From the NCBI GenBank assembly GCA_020536535.1, contig JAHLWZ010000248.1:1-24318 (forward strand): DNA of 24,318 bases. Reading direction: 5' to 3'. Made by a program: the position numbers and the translations under genes. This document shows, piece by piece, positions 12,437 to 21,931 of this stretch. The stretch comes from Pelomyxa schiedti. Taxonomy: Eukaryota > Evosea > Pelobiontida > Pelomyxidae. The first letter of the stretch is position 1, and every line of letters starts with the position of its first letter. The notes under the pieces were generated by a model. The model ran no database searches. It was given only the letters and a program-made list of their open reading frames with translations, and had not been told where the DNA came from.

Positions 12437-12740
12437 TGTCGCTTATTGTTTTGTTGGGTTTTTGTGTCGCTTTTTCGGGGTGTCGCGTGCCTTGGTTTGT
12501 TGTCGAAGTTTTTTTTTTTAATTAAAAAAATGATAAATTAATTCAAGGGTTACTTTGTGTCGGACTCAAGCGAAAACAATACACGTCAAGAGGCCATTTT
12601 GGACCAATAGGAGATCAGTTCGCGGATAGAAATAAGAGATTTCTTTTTCTTTTTTTTTCCCTTCCGTTAAATAGAACTTGTTTGATTTCGTACGTGCTAG
12701 TCTCAGAACTAGTGCTGCTCTTCAGTTCTGTTCATGATGC
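12437..12740. promoter_or_regulatory. Intergenic region upstream of H2A
   Basis: This 304-bp gap holds the H2A upstream region and the 3' flank of the coiled-coil gene, both on the minus strand. Seen: A/T tracts at about 12510-12545 (T11, then AATTAAAAAAA) 75-110 nt upstream of the H2A ATG, a CCAAT pentamer (plus strand) near 12604, and a pyrimidine run near 12641-12665. An ATTAAA hexamer on the minus strand overlaps the stop of the upstream gene at about 12745. No additional gene was recognised. Confidence 0.4.
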
Positions 12741-15700
12741 TTAATATTTAATAAACATTTTCTTGGAGACATGTGCATACTGTTGTTGTTGCTGTGCGTG
12801 ATTGTTTATTTGAACAGATAGACCGCGTAGTTCCCGGAGTTTTTCACGGGTTCTGAGGAAGGTTGTTAGCTTGGGAATGGGGGTGATGTTTGTTTGGGGT
12901 TTCAACTTGGTCAGAAGAGTCTCTAGTTCTTGTTTCGGCACTTGGTCTCTTTGCAGCATCCTTTTGTGATGCCGGTCAGGAATAAATATGAGCCGGCTAG
13001 TTTACGGGAAATACCTTTTGAGGAACAGTTCCATTTCACCAATAACATCCCGGAGTTGTGAGTGCATTTTCTGGCAGACTCCGCAGACACACCAGGTGCT
13101 TGGGGTTATAAGTGTAAGACGCAAACGAGGGAACGGGATGTGTACTTATCAAAGAGGTGCTTCTGAAGCTGAGTGGCCAAACTATTCGGAATTAAGTAAA
13201 ATATCTATTTAATTACTATATACCCAGATAAGTCTGTGATTGCAGTACTTGCTTTCGCGCTTTTGCGGAATTCAGTACATTATTAAGTTGAATAACGGTT
13301 ACCTCTCTGGAGACAGTCCCGCATTAGTTAACTTACTTTCTACCCTACTTCTAATGAGGCACAGGAGGAACGAAAATTCTCCCACCTTGAGAAAAGTTGC
13401 CGCAGATCTTCAACTTGTTGCCCCATGGTATCTGTCTTGTTGGCCCTACCTGAATGTAAGATATATTGAAGGTAGATAAGAAAACAACAATGTTGCCACA
13501 TCCTGGGACAGCTTGTCCAAAGAGCCACCATAAGTTGGGGAACCCTGTGTATGCGATACAGAAAACGTATCTGGTACATGCTGTAACCTAGTATACGTTT
13601 AAAGTGAACTTCAAGAAAAAAAAAGGGCCAGTACAAAGGTGTGAGATCAGATATGAGCTGCATTCGCATTTCTGTAACTTCATTCTGAACTTGCTGCTTT
13701 CTTGTGATTTATTAGTATGCTTTTGTTTTATATTTCCTAGGCATACATTACAGCAGAGAGAGCACCTGACAATTCACGGTTGGCTGAGGCATTCATTAAT
13801 TTTATTCTAAACCCGGTAAGAAGTCTTGAGGATAAGGTCTTACTTACTGATCCATCAAGTCCGATGTATCTAGTCTCTCGTGGCTGGATTCTTGGTAGGA
13901 ACTAAAAGAGTTTAGATGTGATGATAGCAATTTTCGAGTACTTGGAAATTGCAGATATCAATTGGGCTTGGCATTGCAATTCCTTTAAGTCTTTTTGCCG
14001 GCGGCGATGAGTTTGTTCGGTAGTAATTCGTTTCAATTCGTCTTTGATCTGAAGAGGTTATGAGAAACATCCTACTATCCCAGAGTAAGTCTACCTCCTT
14101 TTGAGCCTTTGATAGCTCCACCATAGCACTTACTGTAGCTTGAATGTGGTGGTGCATAGTTTCAATCATTTGGTTGGTGTCTCGCAATTGAGAAGAAAAC
14201 GCTTCATTTTGTTGCTTTTGTTGCTGTTTAAGAGGTTCAAGAAGTTGGTTTAACCGTTTCTCGACTTGTCCCATATCTTCTTCCTGGTGAGGCGGCGACA
14301 ATTCAGAGTGCGGCTGATTTTGAGCAGTTTTTAATTCGCGAACCTCTTCAAACAGAGTGCCAAGAGTTTGAGTGATATTATCTAGCCTGCAAAGGAGTTC
14401 TGGGTCTGGGGAGGTGTTGGAGCCTTGGCAACTAGTAGGGCCAGAAGTGTATTCTTCATTGCCAAACTCAGTTGAACGTTGGTGCTCCAAGGTGTTATCC
14501 CAATTGTGCCCAGAGGCGTTTGTGGTGTTGACCAAGTTGGAGGTAGTTGAAGTATTATTATGGGAGAGTGAAAGATTTTGGGTATCATGGGAGGGGGATG
14601 CAGGCAATGTACATTGCGGTGACAGTGGCTCAATAACAGGGGGAAGAGGAGACGACAATACCGTCGCTGAGTCTTGTTGCTTGGAAGACTTTGATGGGGT
14701 GGAAGGCGCACACAAATGCGAGGTCGAGATGTTGGATTCAAGTTGTTCTGGTACTGGCTCTTGGGTTGCATTGAGTTGTGCACTTGGCGGCTGAGGGGAA
14801 GTTTCGGATTGTTCCGAAGTCTGCTGCGTTTCTGTGGTCGAGCTTATTGCTGTGATCGATGCAGGCGCTTCATCAACCATATGAACATCATCAGTACTCT
14901 CGAGATTGTTTTGGGAATCCTCAGTCCCATTTGAAGAGGGAGCTGGTACTTCTAGCGTTGAACTTGAAGGAGAAAGAGGTGTGTTGGTGCCATCGCACTT
15001 CGCGGAGGGAATTTGCGGTTCCTGAGTAAGAGGGAAAGCAGAAGCATTACTGCCTACTGTAGCGGTACATTGAGTGGAAGGCTTCAAAGACCCGGGCGAA
15101 GTGAAAACCGAGTCCTCAGCATCCTGGGTGGGCCTACTACCCCACGCATATAAATCTGGCAGAGAAGAAGACCCAAACGTACTCGTATCCAGTGAAGTTG
15201 AAGGGTCGGAAAACACAATACTACCACTACTCTGCTGCGACGGCGCGCCAGTCTGAGAGCCAAAAAAAGGAGGAGGCACAGAAGGTATCTGGTCAAACAG
15301 CCCCCCAGGAATCTTCTCCTTCCCACCAAAGATAGGCTGAAACATTCCCGCCGGAATCTTGTCGTTATCTTTATCTTTCCCGCCATCATCAAACCCAAAA
15401 CTCCCACCACTTCCAAAAATAGCACCACCACTTCTAGTAAACTGAATCTGCCCCGAAAACGTAGTGCTCGTCGTCACCGTCTTGGCGCGGTCTCCTTGTT
15501 CCGTCCCATCATTCCGTTGTTGCTCCCGCGAAATCTCATGGTGTTCGTCCTCCTCCTGCTGCGTCTCCTTTTCGCCGTTGATTATTCCTCCCGAGGTGTT
15601 GAAGTCGACGTTGTTGTTGTTGTTGAACAGATCTGCGGTTGTGTTGCTTAGTTTGCCGGTCGCGGCCATGGCATTCTCGGGGGCTACGTTGAGGGGCGCG

Positions 15701-15978
15701 AATGTGAAATTCGGTGTCGTTGCAAATGTCGTCGTTGTTGGCGATGACTGGCCGCTTGTTGTCGCGGTGTTTTCATTCTCGGAGGAGACGAGCGGGTGCG
15801 CGAGCGTAAAAGTCGGTGTTGTTGTTGTAGCTGATGTTGTTGGTGATGATTGCGACGAGGACGACGACTCGGACGAGGGTGCGAATAGTGTTTGGACCGG
15901 CTGCCTTTTTTTGGGGGGGCGCCCGCGTTGTTTCTTTTTGCCGTTGTCGACAGCGGGCTTACCGCCTGATGGGTGCAT
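12741..15978 (-). CDS. AT-hook, FG-motif coiled-coil protein; possible nucleoporin
   Basis: Ten exons keep frame: 14095-15978, 13942-14048, 13848-13901, 13752-13806, 13635-13693, 13349-13445, 13217-13302, 13146-13181, 13015-13098 and 12741-12960, giving 893 residues. Residues 18-21 are the RGRP core of an AT-hook in a Lys/Arg-rich head. Ser/Thr/Pro-rich sequence follows, with FG motifs (IFGSGGSFGF, PIFGGKE, PFFGSQTG, STFGSSS). From about residue 530 the protein is long coiled coil (LNQLLEPLKQQQKQQNEAF, IKDELKRITTEQ, TMGQQVEDLRQLFSRW, KMHSQLRDVIGEMELFLKR), ending in a Gln run. FG motifs followed by coiled coil recall the Nup62/Nup58/Nup54 group, but I cannot assign one member, and an AT-hook is unusual there. 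It could instead be a chromatin protein. The 189-nt fifth intron may hide a further exon. Confidence 0.7.
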
Positions 15979-16321
15979 TTAGTGAACTTGGTTGCGGCTT
16001 ATAAAAACTGGTGCTTGGCGTTGTGTTGGGTTCCGCAGCTCTGTGCCCAAAAAAAAAAAAAACCTAGATCTGAACAGATTCTGCGGGAGACTGACAAGCA
16101 GAGCACTTCTTGCGCCCCCCATCCTCCTGACGACGTAAATCTGAAACACTGAGAGTAGAGGATGGGGAACTTGGAAAGCTACCTACTGAATCAAGCCCCT
16201 ACGGTTGATTCTGCTGGGTTGGTCAATCACCTTTACATCAACTCTGTCGAGTTGAGTCGGGATTGTGGGCAAAAAAACGTGGGTTCGGTGAACAACCCTA
16301 AGTTGTTTTATTACTCCATCG
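15979..16321. promoter_or_regulatory. Intergenic region upstream of the coiled-coil gene
   Basis: These 343 bp lie between two genes of the same (minus) strand. An A14 tract (16049-16062 on plus; poly-T on the coding strand) sits about 70-85 nt upstream of the ATG at 15978. The remainder has no recognisable gene; short minus-strand frames next to 16322 could be an extension of the neighbouring gene if the last GT (G|GTACAC) is used as a splice donor. Confidence 0.4.
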
Positions 16322-17472
16322 TTATGAGAGTGTACCGATAATTACAAATATAATACCACAGAATATACTGATTCCTCCCTTTATTGAGGTTAGATTGTGA
16401 GGGGGCATATCTCATCGTCGATGGGGGAAAGGAAAATTACCGAAATAACTAATATCTTCAGGTTCCTAAGTTGCTCCTGAGCATTGTTGGATCCGCTCCT
16501 TCGGAAGATGAGTTGGGTGATATTATATATATATATATTCGTTGATTACATTTCTGAGGCTTCGTTGAGGGACATCTGCTTGGCATTCTTGTTAACCGCG
16601 AAGACGCCGTGCCTCTTTGCCGAAACCCTAGCAATTGAATTCGCGGACATTAGAAGCTCGCCCTGCTCCTCATCCACCGGACCGTGGTTATGACGGTCAC
16701 CCCTTCCGCTTCCGCCGTTCCGGGAAGCAGCCTCCTCCTCCGCGGCGGCCATCTGTGATATCTGGGCAATAAGTGCCCCAGAGTCAAACAGCGAAGAAGA
16801 AGAGGAGGAGGAGGAGGAGGAAGAAGAAGAAGAGGAGGACGAGTGAGACGAGTGGTGGTGGTGATGCATCCCCAACGCAACCTGAGGGTCCACAGTTACC
16901 ATTGGCATCCACTTCCTCTCAGGAGGTTGATGCTGCTGCTGCTGCCTGGTCGGCTCCTTCGCCACCGCGCTCGCTGCGGCAGCAGGCGACGGCAGCACCA
17001 GTGACGGCGGTGGTGGTGGCATCAACGCCGCAACAGCAGCTGCCGTCCATTCTCCCCTCAGAATCCCACCAACTGTAACACCAGAACCAGCACCAACAGA
17101 AGTAGTACTAGAAGCATAAGCAGAACCCCCGGTTCCATTCACACCCGCGCCTCCCATAATTATAGTTTGCTCGTCTGCGTCGCCCAGCAAAGCGCGGTTG
17201 GTGTCGGAGACCACCTCGGTGTTCTCGTCCATGTAGTACTCGACGGGCTGCGCGGATCCGTAGCTATCGCGGCTGTGCCTTTTGGCGTGCGAAGAGGCGC
17301 GCCGGTTGGCGTTGGCGTTGGCGTTGGCGTCGCCGCCGGGGTACTCGAGGGACAGGGTGAGCTCCGGCGGGATTGTGGGAGATGAGCCGGGGGACGACGG
17401 CGGCGAGGGGGCCGTGGACGGGGGCGCGGGCGGCGCCTCCTCTGCTACCTCATCATCGTCATCAGGGTCCAT
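16322..17472 (-). CDS. Low-complexity protein with C-terminal membrane anchor
   Basis: Three exons (16550-17472, 16441-16498, 16322-16378; introns 51 and 62 nt) give 345 residues. The first exon is disordered: acidic start MDPDDDDEVAEE, Pro-rich segment, Asn-Ala repeats, His5, a Ser run of over 20, then charged sequence. The two small exons add NAQEQLRNLKILVIS and GGISIFCGIIFVIIGTLS, a single hydrophobic helix (about residues 323-343) at the extreme C-terminus with no signal peptide, as in tail-anchored proteins facing the cytosol. The hydrophobic motif is loosely like the first helix of TMEM230/TMEM134-type proteins, but no second helix is visible, so this stays a guess. Reading on in exon 1 alone would stop right after ASEM and miss the anchor. 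It is divergent from the first AKR gene. Confidence 0.7.
16793..16839. repeat. GAA/GAG purine tract encoding poly-Ser
   Basis: An uninterrupted purine run on the plus strand (GAA and GAG triplets) is read on the minus strand as TCT/TCC serine codons, forming most of the poly-Ser run of the membrane-anchored protein. Mirror-like polypurine tracts can adopt triplex structures. Confidence 0.85.
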
Positions 17473-17726
17473 TCCTCTTTCTAGCTCGAATCTGCTGCGA
17501 TCGGTCGTTCGTTCTGGGTGTCTTTGTTGATTTTTGGACAGTGATGGTGGCAGTTCAGGAATTCATCGTTGTGCTGCGATGGATGTGGATAGATGTGATG
17601 TTGGGGTTCTGGTCCCAACATCAACAAGGTTCAATCAATCATTATTCGCTGTCAACCCAACAACAATATTGTTTAGCTGTGTGTGTTGAAACGAGGTAAT
17701 TCAAAAAAAATCTGACTGTAATCGAG
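17473..17726. promoter_or_regulatory. Divergent intergenic promoter region
   Basis: Only 254 bp separate the start of the minus-strand anchored-protein gene from the first AKR gene. Both promoters must lie here or overlap the genes. An A8 tract at 17703-17710 sits about 20 nt before the AKR start; repeated CAATC/CAACA motifs occur at about 17620-17670. No TATA box is clear. Confidence 0.4.
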
Positions 17727-19164
17727 ATGACATCACACTCAGCAGCGTCATGTTGTGAATGCGGATCTATGGCATTGAGACTGAGTGGAACGGGTGACAT
17801 GATGCCACGTGTCGGTTTTGGCACCTGGTATGCGTCTGCTACATAACTGCAACTTAATATGTTTTGTGTCTGAAAAACTGATTGTTTCACGATTGCCCTG
17901 TCATGTTGGCTTTTATTTTTGTTTGTTTGTATTCGTTCCACTCTTTCTGATCACCATCCGAAAGGTTGGCACAGAAAAATGTTGTTGGGGAAGCTGTCAA
18001 ACTGGCAATTTCATGTGGTTACCGGTAATTTTTCCTTTCGGAAACCAGTCAGTTTTTTTTTTTACTCCCGCGCAGGCACATTGACTGTGCAGAGATATAT
18101 GGAAATGAGGAGGAAATCGGGCAAGCAATTGCAGTTGCAATGGCCGAGAATCACCTGACAAGAAACCAATTGTGGCTCACCTCAAAACTGTGGTATCATC
18201 TTATAATCTGAACTTTCATCCGTTGAATTTGAACACCAATATATATTTTAGGAGCACACACCACGCACCAGAAGATGTCAGACCTGCTCTTTTGAAAACT
18301 CTTTCCGACCTTGGTGTTTCTTATCTTGACCTTTACCTCAGTATTTGTTCTTTCAAGCTGTTCACATCACATCATTCTTTATTTTTTTACCACTGCTTCA
18401 TAGTTCACTTTCCTGGGAGTTTCACCAAGGATGCGTCATTTCCTCCACAGCCGGAACACTACATTGAAATACCCACGATCGACACGTGGAGGGAAATGGA
18501 AAAACTGGTTGATGACGGGCTTGTCAGGAACATCGGAGGTTGCTTCCCCAATTTTTCAACACACGATTTCTGAACAAAAACATAATAGTTTCCAACTTCT
18601 CGTGTGCCAAGATCGAGAAGTTCTGGGACCAGTGCAGGATCAAACCATCAGTGAACCAATTCGAGCTGCACCCAATGCTTCCGCAAGCGAAGCTCCGGGA
18701 ATATTGCAAACTGAGAAACATCTGTGTGACTGGGTATGGTTCTCTCCTCAACAACGGGAGCCCTTTCCGCGGAACCGCTCCGAATCTTTTGCTGAATCCC
18801 ACGATTCTCAAAGTTGCGGCCAAGCACAGGAGATCACCCGGTTCGTTTTTGTTGCACTTCCCGGTTCAATTTTATTGATGCTCACAAACAAACAAACAAA
18901 ACAGCGCAAGTGTTGCTTCGATGGGGGATTCAAATGAATGCAATTGTGATTCCCAAGTCAACGACGCGAGAGAGGATCATTGAGAACAGCCAGTTGTGGG
19001 ACTTCTCCCTTGACAACGATGGTGTGTCTCTTCTCTGTTATATTCCTTTTGTTCACTCAACTGCAGACCTTGGTGCCATTTACTGTGAGGACAGGCACCT
19101 CAGGATTGCTGGACACGGTTTCCTTAAGGGCAGAACCCTTGATGAGTTCTGGGACTACGAGTGA
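17727..19164 (+). CDS. Aldo-keto reductase, copy 1
   Basis: NAD(P)H-dependent reductase of carbonyl compounds, cytosolic (no signal peptide). Eight exons join in frame: 17727-17827, 17965-18024, 18076-18192, 18252-18340, 18404-18538, 18589-18840, 18905-19021, 19067-19164; 322 residues, normal for the family. The catalytic tetrad is complete: Asp57 ([10 protein letters not shown]), Tyr62, Lys91 (LTSKLW) and His124 (LYLIHFP). VSNFS and [12 protein letters not shown] are the usual barrel motifs, and [16 protein letters not shown] is the cofactor-binding KS-x-x-x-R-I-x-EN signature. Start: ATG 17727 gives a 14-residue head before a second ATG at 17769; copy 2 has GTG at the second site, so the upstream start is preferred. 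Substrate is not predictable. It shares all intron positions with the copy at 22218-23667. Confidence 0.93.
18437..18796 (+). repeat. Mismatch-free segment shared with AKR copy 2
   Basis: These 360 nt, covering the end of exon 5, the whole 50-nt intron 5 and most of exon 6, match 22940-23299 base for base by eye. Flanking introns 1, 2, 3 and 7 of the two genes are strongly diverged. See the matching entry and the finding on conversion. Confidence 0.85.
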
Positions 19165-19216
19165 GAGCGAATCTTTAATTATTCACCTCAAAACCAAACA
19201 TCAAATTCACACTGTT

Positions 19217-19306
19217 GCTCTGGTAGCTCAGTTGGTTAGAGCGCGGTACTTATAAGAATAGTATTGAGTCATGCTGAGGTCGTGGGTTCGATCCCCACCC
19301 GGAGCA
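19217..19306 (+). tRNA. tRNA-Ile(UAU), intron-containing
   Basis: Cloverleaf: acceptor GCTCTGG pairs with CCGGAGC (one G-T), D arm GCTC/GAGC with TTGG loop, anticodon stem CGGTA/TGCTG, loop CTTATAA with anticodon TAT, T arm GTGGG-TTCGATC-CCCAC and discriminator A. A 16-nt intron (about 19257-19272) separates the anticodon loop from the 3' half of the anticodon stem, at the canonical place one base after the anticodon. The sequence is close to eukaryotic tRNA-Ile(UAU), which reads AUA and carries an intron in many species. Internal promoter boxes are present (A box TAGCTCAGTTGG, B box GGTTCGATCCC). It lies 52 bp after the AKR copy 1 stop, same strand. Confidence 0.93.
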
Positions 19307-19308
19307 AA

Positions 19309-19313
19309 TTTTT
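19309..19313 (+). terminator. RNA polymerase III T-run terminator
   Basis: Five T residues begin two bases after the discriminator base of the tRNA, the normal distance for a Pol III stop. Confidence 0.8.
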
Positions 19314-19388
19314 GAATCGAACTAGATAAACATGATGGTGCCATCAAATTCGTACATGCGAAACCAAAAAAAATAAAACAAAATTTAA

Positions 19389-20993
19389 ATGTTCTCTGGC
19401 GGTGCCGTAGAACTTGTTGATACACCGACAACCCCCCTTTTTGCTGCGAACCAGTTCGTAGCACTCGCGTGTGCTTTTTTCCACTCAAGCAGCGCCAGTA
19501 GCCCCGTCGGTACCCCGTGTCGTCCCCTAAGCCCCATAATCGGGCGTGTTGGCAGCGTCTACCCCACCGCCAACTCGGCGCGCTGCCCATCCCCAACAAC
19601 ATTAACATCTACGTCGCCATCAACATCGACATCGACAGCGACAGCGACACCCCCATCACCATCAAAATCAAAATCAACATCAAAATCCTGTTGCTATGTT
19701 GGGCTTTTGCCTTTTTGGATTGTTGTTGACGTCATTGGTAAGAGGTGGGTGATGGCTGTTGAAAGGGTTGTGGAGGCTACTTTCTCCAGTGGTATGATGA
19801 TGGAGAGCCCCGAGCGCCGCGTCTTGTTCAGTGTGTCACACACCCTCGGGATTGTGCAGAGGCCACACCAGGTACCTACCCTGCAGCTATCTTCGCTCCA
19901 GGCCACTCTTGGCTGGATTGCACCTGGCAGGACTGTTGTGGAGGAGCATCGCGGCAGAAAGCACAGCTTCTCTGTTGTGGAAGGCCGCAGGAAAGCTGTT
20001 GCCGGACCTATTTCAATCCCTGGGACCACGGTGTGCCCGATTGCAGCGTGCAACAGGAGGTGGATTGTGATATCACAGAAGGCTCAGAGCCTGCTGGTTG
20101 TGTGGAAGGTTGTGGATGGGTTGCCACTGCCTGATCACGTCGCTGTGGAGTGCTCATGGGTGAAGAACCTCCTATCCCTGAAGTTCTTCTCACAGAGCAG
20201 CGAGTATTACTATGAGTCTGACACACTTGAGGCGTTCTCCCTTGAGTTTACTGGTCGTAGGCAAAGAGAGGATACTATTGTTGGGTTCCACATTGACCTG
20301 AATGCTGTGTGGAATGAGCACGCAATCACAGACCCATTAGCTGTTGGCGAATGCAAGTTGGAAAAAGCAGGCCTTTCAACTGATCGCTTATGTCGTCCAC
20401 TGGTTGACAGAGTGGAAAGGAACTACTACCTGCCGTTCACCACACAGAAATCAGGGAAGCGAGCTGAAAGGTTGTTTGACTTGACCATGGGAATTCCCTT
20501 CACGTGGTTGGATGATAGCACAGGGCTGCAGGTGCAAGCAGTTGATGGGTCACACCTATCCGCAACAACAAGTGACAACTCTTCCACCTCTGTCCTTTCG
20601 TTATCATCACTCCGCCACAACGACGCCCCCACCCCAAAGAGGAGGAAGAGTAATGCACTTCCACAACCTGTATCATGCATCAAACATGCACCAGGAACAC
20701 AGTGTGTACTTGCTGGCTGCGGCTTTATTGTGTCTAGCACCACTGTTACAGCGCAACACAATCCAGTTGATCTTCTGCATGCTCCACTTTGCTTGGACAA
20801 AATGTTTACAACGACTTACCAAGGCACAAGGACCACACTGACAACAAGGCACACATTCACAGACGCTTTGACCGGTGGTACATTGTTCACTATGCAACTA
20901 CCTCTGGGACTCTTCCCGCAGTTTCTCCTCCCGATCCCGTTCACCTCTCCACAGTTACATGAGACTGTATCTTCATCTCTTTTTTTAATATAA
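19389..20993 (+). CDS. Unrecognised 534-residue protein, NQF-x-ALAC family (long member)
   Basis: A single uninterrupted reading frame, unlike most neighbours. N-terminal ANQFVALACAFF is followed by a Thr/Ser/Pro-rich linker encoded by hexamer-like repeats, a hydrophobic stretch (YVGLLPFWIVVDVIG), then a region rich in beta-strand-like segments with RRWIVISQKAQSLLVVWKVVDG and FHIDLNAVWNEHAI. The C-terminal third includes PKRRKS (NLS-like) and a hydrophobic end. The NQF-ALAC, W-K/R-V-x-DG and H-x-DL motifs recur in the minus-strand gene at 21031-21931, so the two are paralogues. No known domain is recognised. The ATG at 19389 lies 75 bp after the tRNA terminator and directly after an A-rich stretch. 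I recall similar large families in Archamoebae, without certainty. Confidence 0.7.
   Translation: MFSGGAVELVDTPTTPLFAANQFVALACAFFHSSSASSPVGTPCRPLSPIIGRVGSVYPTANSARCPSPTTLTSTSPSTSTSTATATPPSPSKSKSTSKSCCYVGLLPFWIVVDVIGKRWVMAVERVVEATFSSGMMMESPERRVLFSVSHTLGIVQRPHQVPTLQLSSLQATLGWIAPGRTVVEEHRGRKHSFSVVEGRRKAVAGPISIPGTTVCPIAACNRRWIVISQKAQSLLVVWKVVDGLPLPDHVAVECSWVKNLLSLKFFSQSSEYYYESDTLEAFSLEFTGRRQREDTIVGFHIDLNAVWNEHAITDPLAVGECKLEKAGLSTDRLCRPLVDRVERNYYLPFTTQKSGKRAERLFDLTMGIPFTWLDDSTGLQVQAVDGSHLSATTSDNSSTSVLSLSSLRHNDAPTPKRRKSNALPQPVSCIKHAPGTQCVLAGCGFIVSSTTVTAQHNPVDLLHAPLCLDKMFTTTYQGTRTTLTTRHTFTDALTGGTLFTMQLPLGLFPQFLLPIPFTSPQLHETVSSSLFLI
19618..19688 (+). repeat. ATC/AAC/GAC simple repeat coding Ser/Thr linker
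   Basis: Imperfect three- and six-base repeats (CAACAT, CGACAT, CGACAG, CATCAA, CAAAAT) encode the Ser/Thr/Ala/Lys-rich linker of the 534-residue protein. The frame stays open throughout. Confidence 0.75.
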
Positions 20994-21030
20994 CAATACA
21001 AACAATACGTTGAAGAAAAGATTTTTGAAA

Positions 21031-21931
21031 TCAATTTGTTGCTAAAAAGACTTGTGACACTAGCAATGTGGCAATAACAGACCCCGTGGAGGCATCAGCA
21101 ACCACAATGGACTTACAATCGGACCTCTCTTCTGGTATAACTTCCCATACCACAACTCCTGTGCTCTGTGGGGACACTCTCTTCATATTGATCCGAGATA
21201 AATCCCTCGTTGCCGGGTGAACCATGCAAGGTGTACATGTGTCTCTTGTGCGGTACACAGCCACTTCACTGCTGTTCCTCTGAACGCCTATGAGGTCATT
21301 TCCGAGGTAGTCGCCTGCATGATGGAACTCGTAAGTCTCTCCAGTTCTGGTGTTGAAGATACGGTCATCCTGCATTACGCAGACTGGGTCTGATGACGTG
21401 ATAAAATTCACGTGCTTCTTGCTTGGAAGTGGGACCTCAGCCAAAATAACCAAGGCCTTTTTGCTGAGAGTTTCCTCCAAGTCAACGTGCAGCAGGCTGT
21501 TGCTTCCTGCGTTCGGGCAAACCATAAGCACATTTGGGTCCTCGCGAGATAGTGTGCAGCAGGTGCTATAAGGCTGCCCAATAGTATTCCCAATAACCAC
21601 AGGCGTATCTCTCTGCACCACAGCGCCGTCCTGTACCCTCCACAAGTATAGCGAGAAGGGCGTGTGAACAACAACCCACAGGAAGCTGCAGTACACAGCA
21701 GTCAAAGGGCGTTCCAAAGTAGGCCCCGCAGGCAAGCGCGAGGAACTGATTATGGGAATGGGGCAGCGTGGTGGCCATCGACGCGGCTATGGTCCCGCCG
21801 TTGTTTTGGATGTTGTTGCTGGTGGCGATACTACCACTGGAAGAAGTTGTAATTGGGGTCAGTTGTTGGGTTCTGGGTCTCTTTGGTGGTTTTGGTTGTG
21901 ACGGACATATGCCTGCCTGGTGTGGGTGCAT
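21031..21931 (-). CDS. NQF-x-ALAC family paralogue, internally shortened, frame change
   Basis: Two overlapping minus-strand frames appear to form one gene. From ATG 21931: a Pro/Lys/Arg-rich head (PKPPKRPRTQQ, NLS-like), Ser/Thr/Asn-rich linker and HNQFLALACGAYFGTPF. Near 21665-21710 coding signal switches frame to FLWVVVHTPFSLYLWRVQDG, then LLHVDLEETLSKKAL, and stops at TGA 21031-21033. Motifs and their order match the plus-strand gene 19389-20993, but the ~190 residues between NQF-ALAC and the W-x-V segment there are missing here. The frame change has no good splice solution that keeps both motifs: the obvious GTGTACTGCAG would be an 11-nt intron; a phase-0 intron ending TACAG would delete LWRV. 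It may be a deletion allele, a pseudogene in progress or a sequence error. Its end lies 37 bp from the convergent paralogue's end. Confidence 0.55.

Noticed and set aside
12084-12521. Plus-strand frame of 145 codons opposite H2A exon 1.
   Set aside because: It is the reverse of the Ser/Gly/Lys tail (Phe/Pro/Asp-rich), and H2A is certain on the other strand.
13741-13904. A plus-strand exon-like frame (starting AYITAERAPDNSRLAEAF after a TTTCCTAG acceptor and ending GWILGRN) that reads like real protein.
   Set aside because: The minus-strand gene keeps exact reading phase through exons 13752-13806 and 13848-13901 and continues into convincing coiled coil on both sides. No plus-strand partner exons of similar quality were found.
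14372-15982. Long plus-strand open frames opposite the coiled-coil gene.
   Set aside because: They are antisense shadows of a Ser/Thr/Gln-rich exon; their Val/Leu/Cys-rich composition reflects reversed low-complexity codons.
16499-16549. The (TA)n run near 16520-16540 as a TATA-type promoter.
   Set aside because: It lies within an intron that joins two exons in frame, so it is better explained as AT-rich intron sequence.
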